Shown: piece by piece, positions 1-7,371 of the stretch
Layout of the letters: each line of letters begins with the position of its first letter
Position numbering within the stretch: position 1 is the stretch's first letter
Assembly (NCBI GenBank): GCA_002293585.1
Contig: DBDM01000209.1
Span: forward strand, 238-9,621
Direction: 5' to 3'
From: Bacteroidales bacterium UBA932
GTDB lineage: Bacteria > Bacteroidota > Bacteroidia > Bacteroidales > UBA932
Length of the DNA stretch: 9,384 nucleotides
Made by a program: the position numbers and the translations under genes
Notes under the pieces: generated by a model
What the model was told of the DNA's origin: nothing
The model's input: only the letters and a program-made list of their open reading frames with translations
The model's database searches: none

Positions 1-846
1 GGGGCCGCACCACGAAGCCCAGAAATCTACCAGCACATAAGTACCTTTGCCTATCCAATTCGACAGTTTCACCGGCTGATCTTGGGGGTCATTCAGTTCC
101 ACATCCACAAAAGGCTTACCGTCTAATGTATTGTTCACACTTTCCAAACGTTGTTGAATAGCCACGGCGGCAGGAGTAGTTTTATCCGGCAGACCGGCTG
201 CCAGGGTCGACAATTCTTCGGCTTCAAGCACATAAGGCGTTTGCAGGAACTCACGTTGACCCGCGATATTGGCGCCATTAGCCATAATGAACGTTTTCGT
301 CACCTCTTTTTGTTGGGCGTCTAATTCTTCATAACGGGCATTGATCTTTTCATCCAGCGCTTCCAATTGTTTCTTCTTTTCGGCCGGTTTTAGTTTTTCA
401 TTGTCATTAATGGCTTTTTTATCATTGCCATAATCGGTCACTAAGGCTGAAATACTTTCATTGATAACCGATTTTTCTTTTTGATAAGCGACATAGGCGT
501 CATTCAACGCACTGCCGGTTACCGTACCGGCCGACATTTTTTCCGTATTCAGGGCAATGTCCATCACTTCGTTGGCGCCGGTAATAAAGAAACCGAAGGC
601 GCCTTTTACATCGGCTACAGTCAGGAAGTATTTTTCAACCATCTGATTTCCAGTAAATTTAAATGCTTCATTAGTGACGGTAGTACTATCCACCACTACG
701 GGTTTATTCCGGCCTTCAATACGTGAGAGAGTGATGACCGTACCATCGGCTACGCCCGAAGCCGCGCCGTTAATGGTATAATTAACAGGCTGTCCGCAGG
801 CAAAAAGTGCCAGCAGTACCGTTAGAGAGAAGAATAATTTTTTCAT
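1..846 (-). CDS. TlpA-like thioredoxin-fold lipoprotein with N-terminal DUF4369-type domain (partial, 3' end missing)
   Basis: The reverse strand is open from an ATG at 846-844 to the window edge, 282 codons. The N-terminus is a lipoprotein signal: a short basic start, a hydrophobic run and a lipobox Leu-Phe-Ala-Cys at residues 14-17, so Cys17 should be lipidated and the protein anchored on the periplasmic side of a membrane. Residues about 22-115 have the beta-rich pattern of DUF4369 (for example YTINGAASGVADGTVITLSR). A Lys/Glu-rich helical stretch follows at about 120-190. A thioredoxin domain starts near 240 and reaches DFWASWCGP at 274-282, so the window cuts inside the CGPC-type active site, after Cys280. 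The family consists of thiol-disulfide oxidoreductases or resacting-like envelope proteins; the exact substrate is unknown. It is divergently transcribed from the efflux operon and probably unrelated to it. The second catalytic cysteine cannot be checked here. Confidence 0.93.
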   Translation of the reverse strand, partial: MKKLFFSLTVLLALFACGQPVNYTINGAASGVADGTVITLSRIEGRNKPVVVDSTTVTNEAFKFTGNQMVEKYFLTVADVKGAFGFFITGANEVMDIALNTEKMSAGTVTGSALNDAYVAYQKEKSVINESISALVTDYGNDKKAINDNEKLKPAEKKKQLEALDEKINARYEELDAQQKEVTKTFIMANGANIAGQREFLQTPYVLEAEELSTLAAGLPDKTTPAAVAIQQRLESVNNTLDGKPFVDVELNDPQDQPVKLSNWIGKGTYVLVDFWASWCGP

Positions 847-890
847 TTTTTTATGTATGTATAATTTTTAGTAAGTATGGGAATATTTTA

Positions 891-898
891 CAAAGATA
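891..898 (-). promoter_or_regulatory. Candidate -7 element for the TlpA-like gene
   Basis: Read on the minus strand this is TATCTTTG, a perfect match to the Bacteroidota -7 consensus TAnnTTTG, about 45 bp upstream of the ATG at 846. I see no TTTG at the usual distance for a -33 element, so only half of the promoter is supported. Confidence 0.5.
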
Positions 899-951
899 AA
901 GCATTATTTTTTTTAATGTAGTATTAACATGTAAAATTATTATTAAAAATA

Positions 952-979
952 TGAAAACTTTTTTTGTTTTCAAAGTTTT
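952..979. promoter_or_regulatory. Candidate TetR-family operator: two overlapping inverted repeats
   Basis: TGAAAAC (952-958), a 7-bp spacer and GTTTTCA (966-972) form a 21-bp perfect dyad. A second dyad overlaps it: AAAACTTT (954-961) and AAAGTTTT (972-979). Both lie over the presumed -33 element (963-966) and just upstream of the -7 element (985-992) of the tetR promoter. That is where a self-regulating TetR protein would block transcription. The region is AT-rich, so chance dyads are possible, and binding is an inference. Confidence 0.45.
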
Positions 980-992
980 TGCCCTATCTTTG
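963..992 (+). promoter_or_regulatory. Promoter of the tetR-efflux operon (Bacteroidota type)
   Basis: TTTG at 963-966, an 18-bp spacer, then TATCTTTG at 985-992. The -7 match is perfect; the spacer is 1 bp shorter than the usual 19-21. It lies 21 bp upstream of the tetR ATG at 1014. No other TAnnTTTG match was noticed in the gaps inside the operon, which suggests one long transcript covering all five genes. Confidence 0.6.
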
Positions 993-1013
993 CAGTCGAT
1001 CATAAAATAGAAG

Positions 1014-1643
1014 ATGATGAACGGTACCAAAGAACGCATTATTCAGGAAGCGACGATGTTATTTGCCCGAAATGGCTGCAAAAGCATTACGATGGATGAT
1101 ATTGCCTCTTCCATGGGAATTTCAAAACGTACGATTTATGAAATTTTTTCCGATAAAAAAGAGTTGCTGACCCATTGCATGCACTACTTTTTTCAACAGA
1201 GTGAAGATATGATACAAAGCGTACTGAACAAAGCCGATAACGTGATCGACGCCATGTTCCAGAGTACGCAATGCGACTCGGAGCTCATGCGCAACACCAA
1301 GCAGACGCTTATCCCGGAAATACAAAAGTATTTTCCGGAGGTACACGCGGCTATCGTTTTAGCCTATCAGGAAAAACGTCTGGAAATTAGCCGGAAGTTG
1401 CTGGAAAAAGGACAGGCGGACGGCGTGTTCCGCGAAGACCTTAATCCGGAATTGGTGGCACTCCTCATACAAGGGCTGAGCGAACAGATCATACTGCATG
1501 ATAGTTTCGCCCCGCATAAGAAAGAATTGATGATCCTCCTGTTTACATTCAACTATGCGCGTGGCATAGCGACTGAAAAAGGCTTGAAAATACTGGATAA
1601 ATACATGGATTTATATACGGAAAATATTAAAAAATTATCATAA
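1014..1643 (+). CDS. TetR/AcrR-family transcriptional regulator of the adjacent efflux operon
   Basis: This 209-residue protein has the normal length for the family. Residues about 6-52 form the TetR_N DNA-binding domain: helix 1 KERIIQEATMLFARNG, then ITMDDIASSMGISKRTIYEIFSDKKELL with the helix-turn-helix at about 28-46. The C-terminal 150 residues are helical and variable, as expected of the ligand-binding and dimerisation part. Such proteins usually repress a promoter and release it when a small molecule binds. The gene is the first of a run of efflux genes and its TAA is directly followed by the ATG of the outer-membrane channel gene with no gap, so it is almost certainly cotranscribed and probably autoregulated through the dyads at 952-979. 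Two ATGs are in tandem (1014 and 1017), and either could be the start. The inducing ligand cannot be inferred. Confidence 0.93.
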   Translation: MMNGTKERIIQEATMLFARNGCKSITMDDIASSMGISKRTIYEIFSDKKELLTHCMHYFFQQSEDMIQSVLNKADNVIDAMFQSTQCDSELMRNTKQTLIPEIQKYFPEVHAAIVLAYQEKRLEISRKLLEKGQADGVFREDLNPELVALLIQGLSEQIILHDSFAPHKKELMILLFTFNYARGIATEKGLKILDKYMDLYTENIKKLS

Positions 1644-2990
1644 ATGAAGACTTTGAAGACATTCGGATGGATGCTGCTACTGGCCATCCTTCCGGCGACG
1701 GGATGGGCACAAACGGCAAGTAGCGCCGACACCCTGCACATTAACTTGGAGCAGGCGCTGCAAATAGCGCTCAGTGATAACCTGACCATTAAAATTGCCG
1801 AACAGGAAATTCAACGGGTAGATTATTCGAAAAAGGCCGCCTGGTATGGGTTGATCCCTACGCTGAACGGTGAAGTACAAGCATCCAAATACGTGTTGCC
1901 TGCCAAGATGTCTATGCTCGGTAGCGTAATGGATTCGCCGAGCGATTACAACGTGGCAGCCAACTTAAACCTGGCACTGCCCCTGATTGCACCGGGCTTG
2001 TGGAAGTCCATACAACTGTCGGACATGGATCTGCAATTGGCTGTGGAAAAAGCGCGCGGTTCCAAAATTGATTTGCGCAACGAGGTGAAAAAAGCGTATT
2101 ACAATATACTGCTTGCACAGGCAGGGGTGGAAACCTTGCAGGAATCGGTACAAATAGCCGATGAAAATTTCCGGTTGAGTAAGGAACGTTTTGATGTGGG
2201 CATGGTGGCCGAATACGATATGATAGCGGCGGAAGTGCAGGCACAGAACCTGCGCCCGCAACTAATACAGGCGGAAAACGGCGCCAAGCAAGCCAAGCTA
2301 TATATGAAAGTATTGCTGGGCATTGATACCGAACAGTCCATTGCCGTAGAAGGCGCATTGAGCGATTTTGAAAACAGCGTAACACCGGCCAATAACACCG
2401 CTTCGTTAGACGGCAACTCCAGCCTTGCACAAATAGACCTGCAATTAAAAATGCTCGATAAACAACGGCAGTTATTGGTTACCCAAATGTTGCCCACTCT
2501 GGCGGCCTTCGGGCAATATGGCTACACCGGTGCGGGAAGCAAAGCTATTTCGATGAATTTTGGCGGAATGCCCGTGCAGACAGAAGCCCGCAGCGATTGG
2601 TTTTCGAGTGGGTTAATCGTAGGTTTGCAGTTGAATATCCCGATATTTAACGGGCTGACGGATGTAGTCAAAATAAAACAGGCCAAAATTGCCACCAAAC
2701 AATTGCAGTTGCAACGCGATTATACCGTAGCCGGATTGGAAACACAAATGGCCACGCAATACAACAGCATGCTCATGGCCATGGAACAGGTGAACGCCAC
2801 CAAGAAAGGCGCAGCATTGGCGGAAAAAGGGCATGCAATTGCCCAAAAACGCTATGAAACAGGCGGCAGCACCATACTTGAATTACAAAGCGCAACGCTT
2901 TCCCTTACACAGGCGCGTATGCAACACAGTCAAGCCATTGCCGACTACCTTTCGGCAAAAGCGGATTATGAAAAATTAATTGGACAATAG
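1644..2990 (+). CDS. TolC-family outer-membrane efflux channel
   Basis: This 448-residue protein starts with a Sec signal peptide (residues 1-22, hydrophobic core WMLLLAIL, likely cleavage after GWA before Gln23). The mature part has the two-fold outer-membrane efflux protein repeat. The first half opens with INLEQALQIALSDNLTIKIAEQEI (shown in parts: LEQALQIAL near 35-43), and long amphipathic helices rich in Gln, Ala and Leu follow. The second half ends with a matching helical hairpin (KRYETGGSTILELQSATLSL near 410-430). Trimers of such proteins form a beta-barrel in the outer membrane joined to an alpha-helical tunnel in the periplasm. There is no lipobox cysteine, unlike OprM-type relatives. 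It abuts tetR with no gap and is followed by the adaptor and pump genes, so it most likely serves this pump, though TolC proteins can be shared. Confidence 0.94.
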   Translation: MKTLKTFGWMLLLAILPATGWAQTASSADTLHINLEQALQIALSDNLTIKIAEQEIQRVDYSKKAAWYGLIPTLNGEVQASKYVLPAKMSMLGSVMDSPSDYNVAANLNLALPLIAPGLWKSIQLSDMDLQLAVEKARGSKIDLRNEVKKAYYNILLAQAGVETLQESVQIADENFRLSKERFDVGMVAEYDMIAAEVQAQNLRPQLIQAENGAKQAKLYMKVLLGIDTEQSIAVEGALSDFENSVTPANNTASLDGNSSLAQIDLQLKMLDKQRQLLVTQMLPTLAAFGQYGYTGAGSKAISMNFGGMPVQTEARSDWFSSGLIVGLQLNIPIFNGLTDVVKIKQAKIATKQLQLQRDYTVAGLETQMATQYNSMLMAMEQVNATKKGAALAEKGHAIAQKRYETGGSTILELQSATLSLTQARMQHSQAIADYLSAKADYEKLIGQ

Positions 2991-3001
2991 AATGACAGTA
3001 G

Positions 3002-3020
3002 CGACGCGCTTGCCGCGTCG
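3002..3020. repeat. Short GC-rich palindrome in the tolC-adaptor gap
   Basis: CGACGCG (3002-3008), loop CTTGC, and CGCGTCG (3014-3020) give a perfect 7-bp stem. It lies 12 bp after the tolC-like stop codon in an otherwise AT-rich 65-bp gap. No T-run follows, so it is a poor intrinsic terminator; an mRNA-stabilising or REP-like element is more plausible. It resembles the GTAGAGACGCG...CGCGTCTCTAC class of dispersed palindromes in degenerate form; that comparison is from memory. Confidence 0.6.
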
Positions 3021-3055
3021 AATATTAAGAGACAAAAAAATAAAAAATATATATT

Positions 3056-4099
3056 ATGAAAAAGATGATTCGGACAGGCATTTATTTGCCGATGGTAGGA
3101 ATGGCTGTACTGTTAATGACCGGGTGCAGCGGAAAGAAAGCCGAGGAAAAAACCGGCGTAACGTTACCCGAAGTAATGGTGGAAACCATGCACCGCGAAG
3201 CGGTAGACCAAACCTTTGAATATACCGGCACCATTGCGCCGCATATATCCAATATGATTGCCAGCCAAAGCTCCATGCGCATTGAACAGTACAAGGTGGA
3301 AGTGGGCGATATGGTGCAAAGAGGACAACTGCTGGTGGACATGGAAGCCAGCAATTACCTGCAAGCTAAGCTGCAACTGGAAAACCTAAAAACCGACTAC
3401 CAGCGTGCCAAGACCTTGTACGAAAGCGGCGGCGTGCCGAAACAACAGATTGACCAAATGGAAACCCAGATAGGCGTGGCCGAAGAGAATGTGGCTAACC
3501 TCGAAAAGAATACGCGCCTCACCTCCCCTATTTCGGGGATCGTGACCCAGCGCTTCTTCGACAATGGCGCCCTCACCGGCGGACAACCTGTGCTGGAAGT
3601 ACAACAAATTAATCCGGTAAAGATTGTGATCCAAATCGAAGAATCCAACTTCACTCACATCAAACAGGGCATGCCCGTAGACATCCGTTTAGACCTCTAT
3701 CCCGATCAGGTATTTACCGGCAAAGTGAACCTGATTTATCCCACCATTAATCAGGTGAGCCACACCTTTGATGTGGAAATCAGGGTAGAGAACAGCAACC
3801 TGAAAATACGCCCCGGCATGTTCGCCCGCGTAACATTGAACTACGGTTCACACGACCACGTGATGGTATCGGACAAGGCAGTGATTAAACAAAACGGCAC
3901 CAACGACCGCTATGTGTATGTATTGAACAACGACTCCACCGTGTCTTACAAAAAGGTGGATATCGGACAACGTAAGGGCAACCGTTATGAAATCCTCAGC
4001 GGATTGAATGAGGGCGAGAAAGTAGTGGTGGCAGGACAAAGCCGCCTGCTGGACGGGGCAGAAGTGACGGTGAAAGATAGACAAGAGACGAGAGATTAA
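3056..4099 (+). CDS. RND efflux periplasmic adaptor (membrane fusion protein), probable lipoprotein
   Basis: This 347-residue protein links the inner-membrane pump to the outer-membrane channel. Residues 1-24 look like a lipoprotein signal ending Met-Thr-Gly-Cys24; Met at the -3 position is slightly atypical. Next come the lipoyl/barrel-sandwich half-motif (EVGDMVQRGQLLVDMEASNY, about 82-101), a short alpha-helical hairpin (about 103-155), and the second lipoyl half (RLTSPISGIVTQRFFDNGAL, about 156-175). A beta-barrel follows with PVKIVIQIEESNFTHIKQGM and the signature LKIRPGMFARVTL near 249-261, then a membrane-proximal domain to the end. This is the AcrA/MexA/HlyD_D23 layout. The start at 3056 gives a complete signal peptide; an in-frame ATG lies 9 bp downstream. 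The last four residues (ETRD) and the stop are encoded by the first unit of a tandem repeat, so the original C-terminus may have been altered. Confidence 0.94.
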   Translation: MKKMIRTGIYLPMVGMAVLLMTGCSGKKAEEKTGVTLPEVMVETMHREAVDQTFEYTGTIAPHISNMIASQSSMRIEQYKVEVGDMVQRGQLLVDMEASNYLQAKLQLENLKTDYQRAKTLYESGGVPKQQIDQMETQIGVAEENVANLEKNTRLTSPISGIVTQRFFDNGALTGGQPVLEVQQINPVKIVIQIEESNFTHIKQGMPVDIRLDLYPDQVFTGKVNLIYPTINQVSHTFDVEIRVENSNLKIRPGMFARVTLNYGSHDHVMVSDKAVIKQNGTNDRYVYVLNNDSTVSYKKVDIGQRKGNRYEILSGLNEGEKVVVAGQSRLLDGAEVTVKDRQETRD

Positions 4100-4140
4100 G
4101 AGACGAGAGATTAAGAGATTAAGAGATTAGGGGATTAGGA
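4085..4140. repeat. Tandem 15-bp / 8-bp repeat array overlapping the adaptor stop codon
   Basis: Two perfect copies of GAGACGAGAGATTAA occupy 4085-4099 and 4100-4114. They are followed by 8-bp units that match their second half: GAGATTAA (4115-4122), GAGATTAG (4123-4130) and GGGATTAG (4131-4138). The first 15-bp copy is in frame with the adaptor gene and encodes Glu-Thr-Arg-Asp-stop. The second copy carries another in-frame TAA. The graded decay of the units suggests growth by replication slippage. Confidence 0.88.
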
Positions 4141-4144
4141 AAAT

Positions 4145-4197
4145 AACTCTCAACTCTCTAACGTCATTGCGAGGCACGAAGCAATCAACTCTCAACT
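4145..4197. repeat. REP-like element between 11-bp direct repeats
   Basis: GTCATTGCGAGG...CGAAGCAATC lies at 4163-4186. Its ends pair as a small hairpin: ATTGC (4166-4170) with GCAAT (4181-4185). This string closely resembles a dispersed intergenic repeat that I know from many bacterial genomes. It is bracketed by two perfect copies of AACTCTCAACT, at 4145-4155 and 4187-4197. The direct repeats could be a target duplication from insertion or the remains of an AACTCTC simple repeat. No transposase is nearby, so any movement would depend on a protein encoded elsewhere. Confidence 0.7.
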
Positions 4198-4228
4198 TAT
4201 AACATGTAAACTTAACAAAGTAGATAAT

Positions 4229-7200
4229 ATGAAAATATATGAAACCGCGGTCAGGAAGCCGGTCTCCACGATCCTGATCTTTATCGGGGCCATCATTCTG
4301 GGACTATTTTCCCTCAACAGGCTGTCCGTCGACCTTTATCCGGAGATGGACCTTCCGGCATTGAGCGTGCTGACCACCTACGCCGGCGCCAGCGCTGCCG
4401 ATATTGAGCAGAACGTCACCAAAGTATTGGAAGATCAGTTGAACACCGTTGCCAACTTGAAAACCATGACGTCGAGTTCGCAGGATAATATGTCGGTCGT
4501 TACCCTTGAATTTGAATGGGGAAGCAACCTCGACGAAGCATCCAACGACGTCCGCGACGTACTGGGACGCATAGAAACTTACCTGCCCGACAATGTGGAC
4601 AAGCCGATGATCATCAAGTTCAACTCGAGCATGATCCCCATCATGTTCCTGTATGCTACGGCCGACGAAAGTTACAATGCACTGTACAAGATGCTGGATG
4701 AGAAAGTGGCCAACCCCATTAACCGTATCAACGGCGTGGGTGCCGTGAGCATCAGCGGAAGTCCCACCCGCGAGGTGCAAATCAACGTCGACCCGCAAAA
4801 ACTCGAAGCTTACGGCCTGACTGTTGAACAAATAGGCCAGATCATTGCGCAGGAAAACGCCAATGTTCCCGCCGGAGCTATCGACATTGGGTCGGAACGC
4901 CTGTCCCTGCGTATCGAAGGAGAATTTCCCGAAAGCATGTTGATGAAAGACATTGTTGTCTCTAACATCAACAATAAGGCCGTGTTCCTGTCGGATGTCG
5001 CCGAGGTGAAAGACACCGTTAAAACCATGACGGTAGAAGAAACCATCAACGGGGAAAAAGGGGTGCGTATCATTATCCAGAAGCAATCGGGCGCCAACTC
5101 GGTAGAAATTGCCCAGGCCGTACGCAAAGCATTACCCGAATTACGCAACACGCTTCCTCCCGATGTGAAACTTGAAATACTGCAAGACACATCGAAACAC
5201 ATCACCAACAGTATTAACAGTTTGACGGAAACAGTGATGTACGCTTTCATCTTCGTGGTGCTGGTGGTGCTGTTTTTCCTCGGACGGTGGAGGGCTACCT
5301 TCATCATTGTGCTGACTATTCCCGTGTCGCTAATGGCGAGTTTCGTATACTTGCTGTTTACCGGCGGAACTATCAATATCATTTCCCTCAGTTCGCTCTC
5401 CATTGCTATTGGTATGGTGGTGGACGATGCGATTGTGGTATTGGAAAATATTGTGCAACACCTGGAACGCGGCGCACGGCCTAAAGATGCGGCTATTTAC
5501 GCTACTAATGAAGTGTGGCTGGCCGTGCTGGCTACCACGCTGACGGTGGTGGCGGTGTTCCTTCCGTTGACCATGGCCAGCGGCATTGCCGGTATCATGT
5601 TCAAACCGCTGGGCTGGATTGTGTCTATTACCGTAGTGGTGTCCACCATCGCCGCCATCACCCTGACTCCTATGTTGTCGGCCAGGATGCTGCAATTCAG
5701 GGCCTCGCATACTTACAAGGGAATGGGCATCATTTTCAAACCTATTGACCGGATCCTCGACAAGATGGACAATGCTTACGCCGGTTTGCTGACCTGGGCT
5801 GTACGTCACCGCACCACCACCATAGTTACTGCATTCATCATATTCGTGGCCAGCCTTGCACTGCTGCAGCTTGTACCCACGGAAATGTTCCCCACCTCCG
5901 ACAACGGGCAGATATCAGCCTCCGTGGAATTGCCCGTAGGCGCCAACCTGGAACAAACCCGCACTATTGCTCATCAATTGGGCAACCGGTTCAGGGAATT
6001 ATGTCCGGAAATCACCGTGTTGTCTATCAGCGCCGGCGCCGACGACCAGGCCGGTTTCGCCGCTTTGTTCGGCAACTCCGGGGTCAACACCATTGCGTTT
6101 ACCGTAGTGATGGATGACTGGTCGAAACGTAAAGAAGCCGGCCTGCGCGGCATGGAAGCGGTAGCCGAAGAAATGCGTAAAGAAATTGCCCGCTATCCCG
6201 AAGTAGTAAAATACAGTGTATCGCCCGGGGGCGGGGGCGGCGGCATGTCGTCGAACACCGTTGAAGTGAAAGTGTTCGGCTATGACTTCAACACTAGTGA
6301 AAGAGTAGCCAACGCTTTGGCCGACAGTATGCGCACTATCAAAGGCACCCGCGACATCTTGCTCAGCCGCGAAGAAATGCGCGTGGAAATGCAAGTGGAT
6401 TTCGACCGTGAAAAGCTGGCTCGCTTCGGCCTCAACACCGCTTCGGCCGCCATGTTCGTAAGTAATCGCATTAACGGATTAACCGCTTCACAATACCGCG
6501 AAGACGGCGAAGAATACGACATTATTGTGCGTTACGGCGAGCAATACCGCACCTCGGTGGAAGACGTTGAAAATATTATGTTGTATAATAACACCGGACA
6601 AAGCACCCGCCTGAAAGAGGTGGCTAAAGTAGTAGAACGTTTCTCGCCGCCCAAAATTGAGCATGAAAACCGCCAGCGTGTAATCACCGTATCGGCAGCA
6701 CTGTCGGGCGCCGCGCTGGGCGATGTGGCTACGGCCACTGCTGAAAAAATCCGGCACCTCGACATTCCCGAAGGGATAAGCGTGGCTATTGCCGGTAGCG
6801 TGGAAGATCAGCAGGAGGCTTTCACCGACTTGTTGACCTTGTTGATGTTGATCATCATTTTGGTATATATTGTGATGGCTACCCAATTTGAGTCGTTCCG
6901 TATGCCTTTTATCATCATGCTTTCCGTGCCCTTTGCTTTCACCGGGGTGTTCCTCGCGCTGTGGATGACCGGCACGCCGCTGGGTATGATCGCCCTCATT
7001 GGGGCCATCATGTTGGTGGGTATTGTGGTGAAAAACGGTATTGTGATTGTGGACTTCACCAACCTGCAACGTGAGCGCGGGCTGAGCATCAACCAGGCGG
7101 TAATCACCGCCGGGAAGTCGCGTTTGCGCCCGGTGCTGATGACCACGCTGACGACTATCCTCGGGATGATCCCGCTGGCAGTGGGCAGCGGCGAAGGGTC

Positions 7201-7348
7201 GGAAATATGGAAACCTATGGGTATTGCGGTGGTAGGCGGTTTAACTTTCTCCACCCTGCTCACCCTGCTGGTGATCCCTGCCATCTATTCGGCCTTCGGT
7301 AATCGTCAGTTAAAAAAAGAACGTAAAGCCAATAGAATAAACGCTTAA
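4229..7348 (+). CDS. RND-family inner-membrane efflux pump, HAE-1 (AcrB/MexB-like) type
   Basis: This 1039-residue protein is full length for AcrB-type pumps, which form trimers that export hydrophobic compounds in exchange for protons. TM1 is at about 11-29 (ILIFIGAIILGLFSL), TM2 starts near 336, TM7 near 531 and TM8 near 870, with large periplasmic loops between TM1-TM2 and TM7-TM8. TM4 carries GMVVDDAIVVLEN with Asp399 and Asp400, the pair equivalent to Asp407/Asp408 of E. coli AcrB. TM10 carries VGIVVKNGIVIVDF with Lys935, the equivalent of Lys940. RLRPVLMTTLTTILGMIPLA contributes Arg965 and Thr972, matching Arg971 and Thr978. The proton relay is therefore intact. The TM4 signature is that of drug-type pumps, not of CusA/CzcA metal pumps. 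A run of six glycines sits at 667-672 in the second periplasmic loop. The substrate cannot be read from the sequence. It lies 129 bp after the adaptor gene and 23 bp before the PII-like gene. Confidence 0.96.
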   Translation: MKIYETAVRKPVSTILIFIGAIILGLFSLNRLSVDLYPEMDLPALSVLTTYAGASAADIEQNVTKVLEDQLNTVANLKTMTSSSQDNMSVVTLEFEWGSNLDEASNDVRDVLGRIETYLPDNVDKPMIIKFNSSMIPIMFLYATADESYNALYKMLDEKVANPINRINGVGAVSISGSPTREVQINVDPQKLEAYGLTVEQIGQIIAQENANVPAGAIDIGSERLSLRIEGEFPESMLMKDIVVSNINNKAVFLSDVAEVKDTVKTMTVEETINGEKGVRIIIQKQSGANSVEIAQAVRKALPELRNTLPPDVKLEILQDTSKHITNSINSLTETVMYAFIFVVLVVLFFLGRWRATFIIVLTIPVSLMASFVYLLFTGGTINIISLSSLSIAIGMVVDDAIVVLENIVQHLERGARPKDAAIYATNEVWLAVLATTLTVVAVFLPLTMASGIAGIMFKPLGWIVSITVVVSTIAAITLTPMLSARMLQFRASHTYKGMGIIFKPIDRILDKMDNAYAGLLTWAVRHRTTTIVTAFIIFVASLALLQLVPTEMFPTSDNGQISASVELPVGANLEQTRTIAHQLGNRFRELCPEITVLSISAGADDQAGFAALFGNSGVNTIAFTVVMDDWSKRKEAGLRGMEAVAEEMRKEIARYPEVVKYSVSPGGGGGGMSSNTVEVKVFGYDFNTSERVANALADSMRTIKGTRDILLSREEMRVEMQVDFDREKLARFGLNTASAAMFVSNRINGLTASQYREDGEEYDIIVRYGEQYRTSVEDVENIMLYNNTGQSTRLKEVAKVVERFSPPKIEHENRQRVITVSAALSGAALGDVATATAEKIRHLDIPEGISVAIAGSVEDQQEAFTDLLTLLMLIIILVYIVMATQFESFRMPFIIMLSVPFAFTGVFLALWMTGTPLGMIALIGAIMLVGIVVKNGIVIVDFTNLQRERGLSINQAVITAGKSRLRPVLMTTLTTILGMIPLAVGSGEGSEIWKPMGIAVVGGLTFSTLLTLLVIPAIYSAFGNRQLKKERKANRINA

Positions 7349-7353
7349 TAAAA

Positions 7354-7369
7354 GTAAACTTGTAAACTA
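7354..7369. repeat. Near-perfect 8-bp tandem doublet before the PII-like gene
   Basis: GTAAACTT (7354-7361) is followed directly by GTAAACTA (7362-7369), filling most of the 23-bp gap between the pump gene and the PII-like gene. The same GTAAACTT octamer occurs at 4206-4213, just upstream of the pump start. It may be simple-sequence filler or part of an AT-rich translation initiation region; two occurrences are not enough to decide. Confidence 0.55.
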
Positions 7370-7371
7370 AA

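Noticed and set aside
481..726. 81-codon plus-strand open frame opposite the TlpA-like gene
   Set aside because: It is a shadow of the well-supported minus-strand lipoprotein-thioredoxin frame, which has a signal peptide and a CGP motif.
851..1039. 62-codon minus-strand open frame in the tlpA-tetR gap
   Set aside because: It lies over both promoter candidates and the dyads, is composed of AT-rich codons, overlaps the tetR start, and has no recognisable domain.
2980..3219. 79-codon plus-strand frame bridging the tolC and adaptor genes
   Set aside because: It overlaps the adaptor signal peptide and N-terminal domain in another frame and has no family-like sequence.
4085..4140. CRISPR-like array downstream of the adaptor gene
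   Set aside because: The units are 8-15 bp and directly adjacent, with no spacers and no cas genes; it is a simple tandem repeat.
4304..5086. 260-codon minus-strand frame inside the pump gene, and similar long antisense frames at 6488-7069 and 1912-2430
   Set aside because: They are antisense to strongly conserved pump and channel sequence and show no domain pattern; their His- and Pro-rich composition is typical of antisense translation.
4229..7348. Pump as a CusA/CzcA heavy-metal exporter
   Set aside because: TM4 has the GxxxDD...EN drug-type signature rather than the metal-type DFGxxxDG pattern, so a metal role is not supported by the pump itself.
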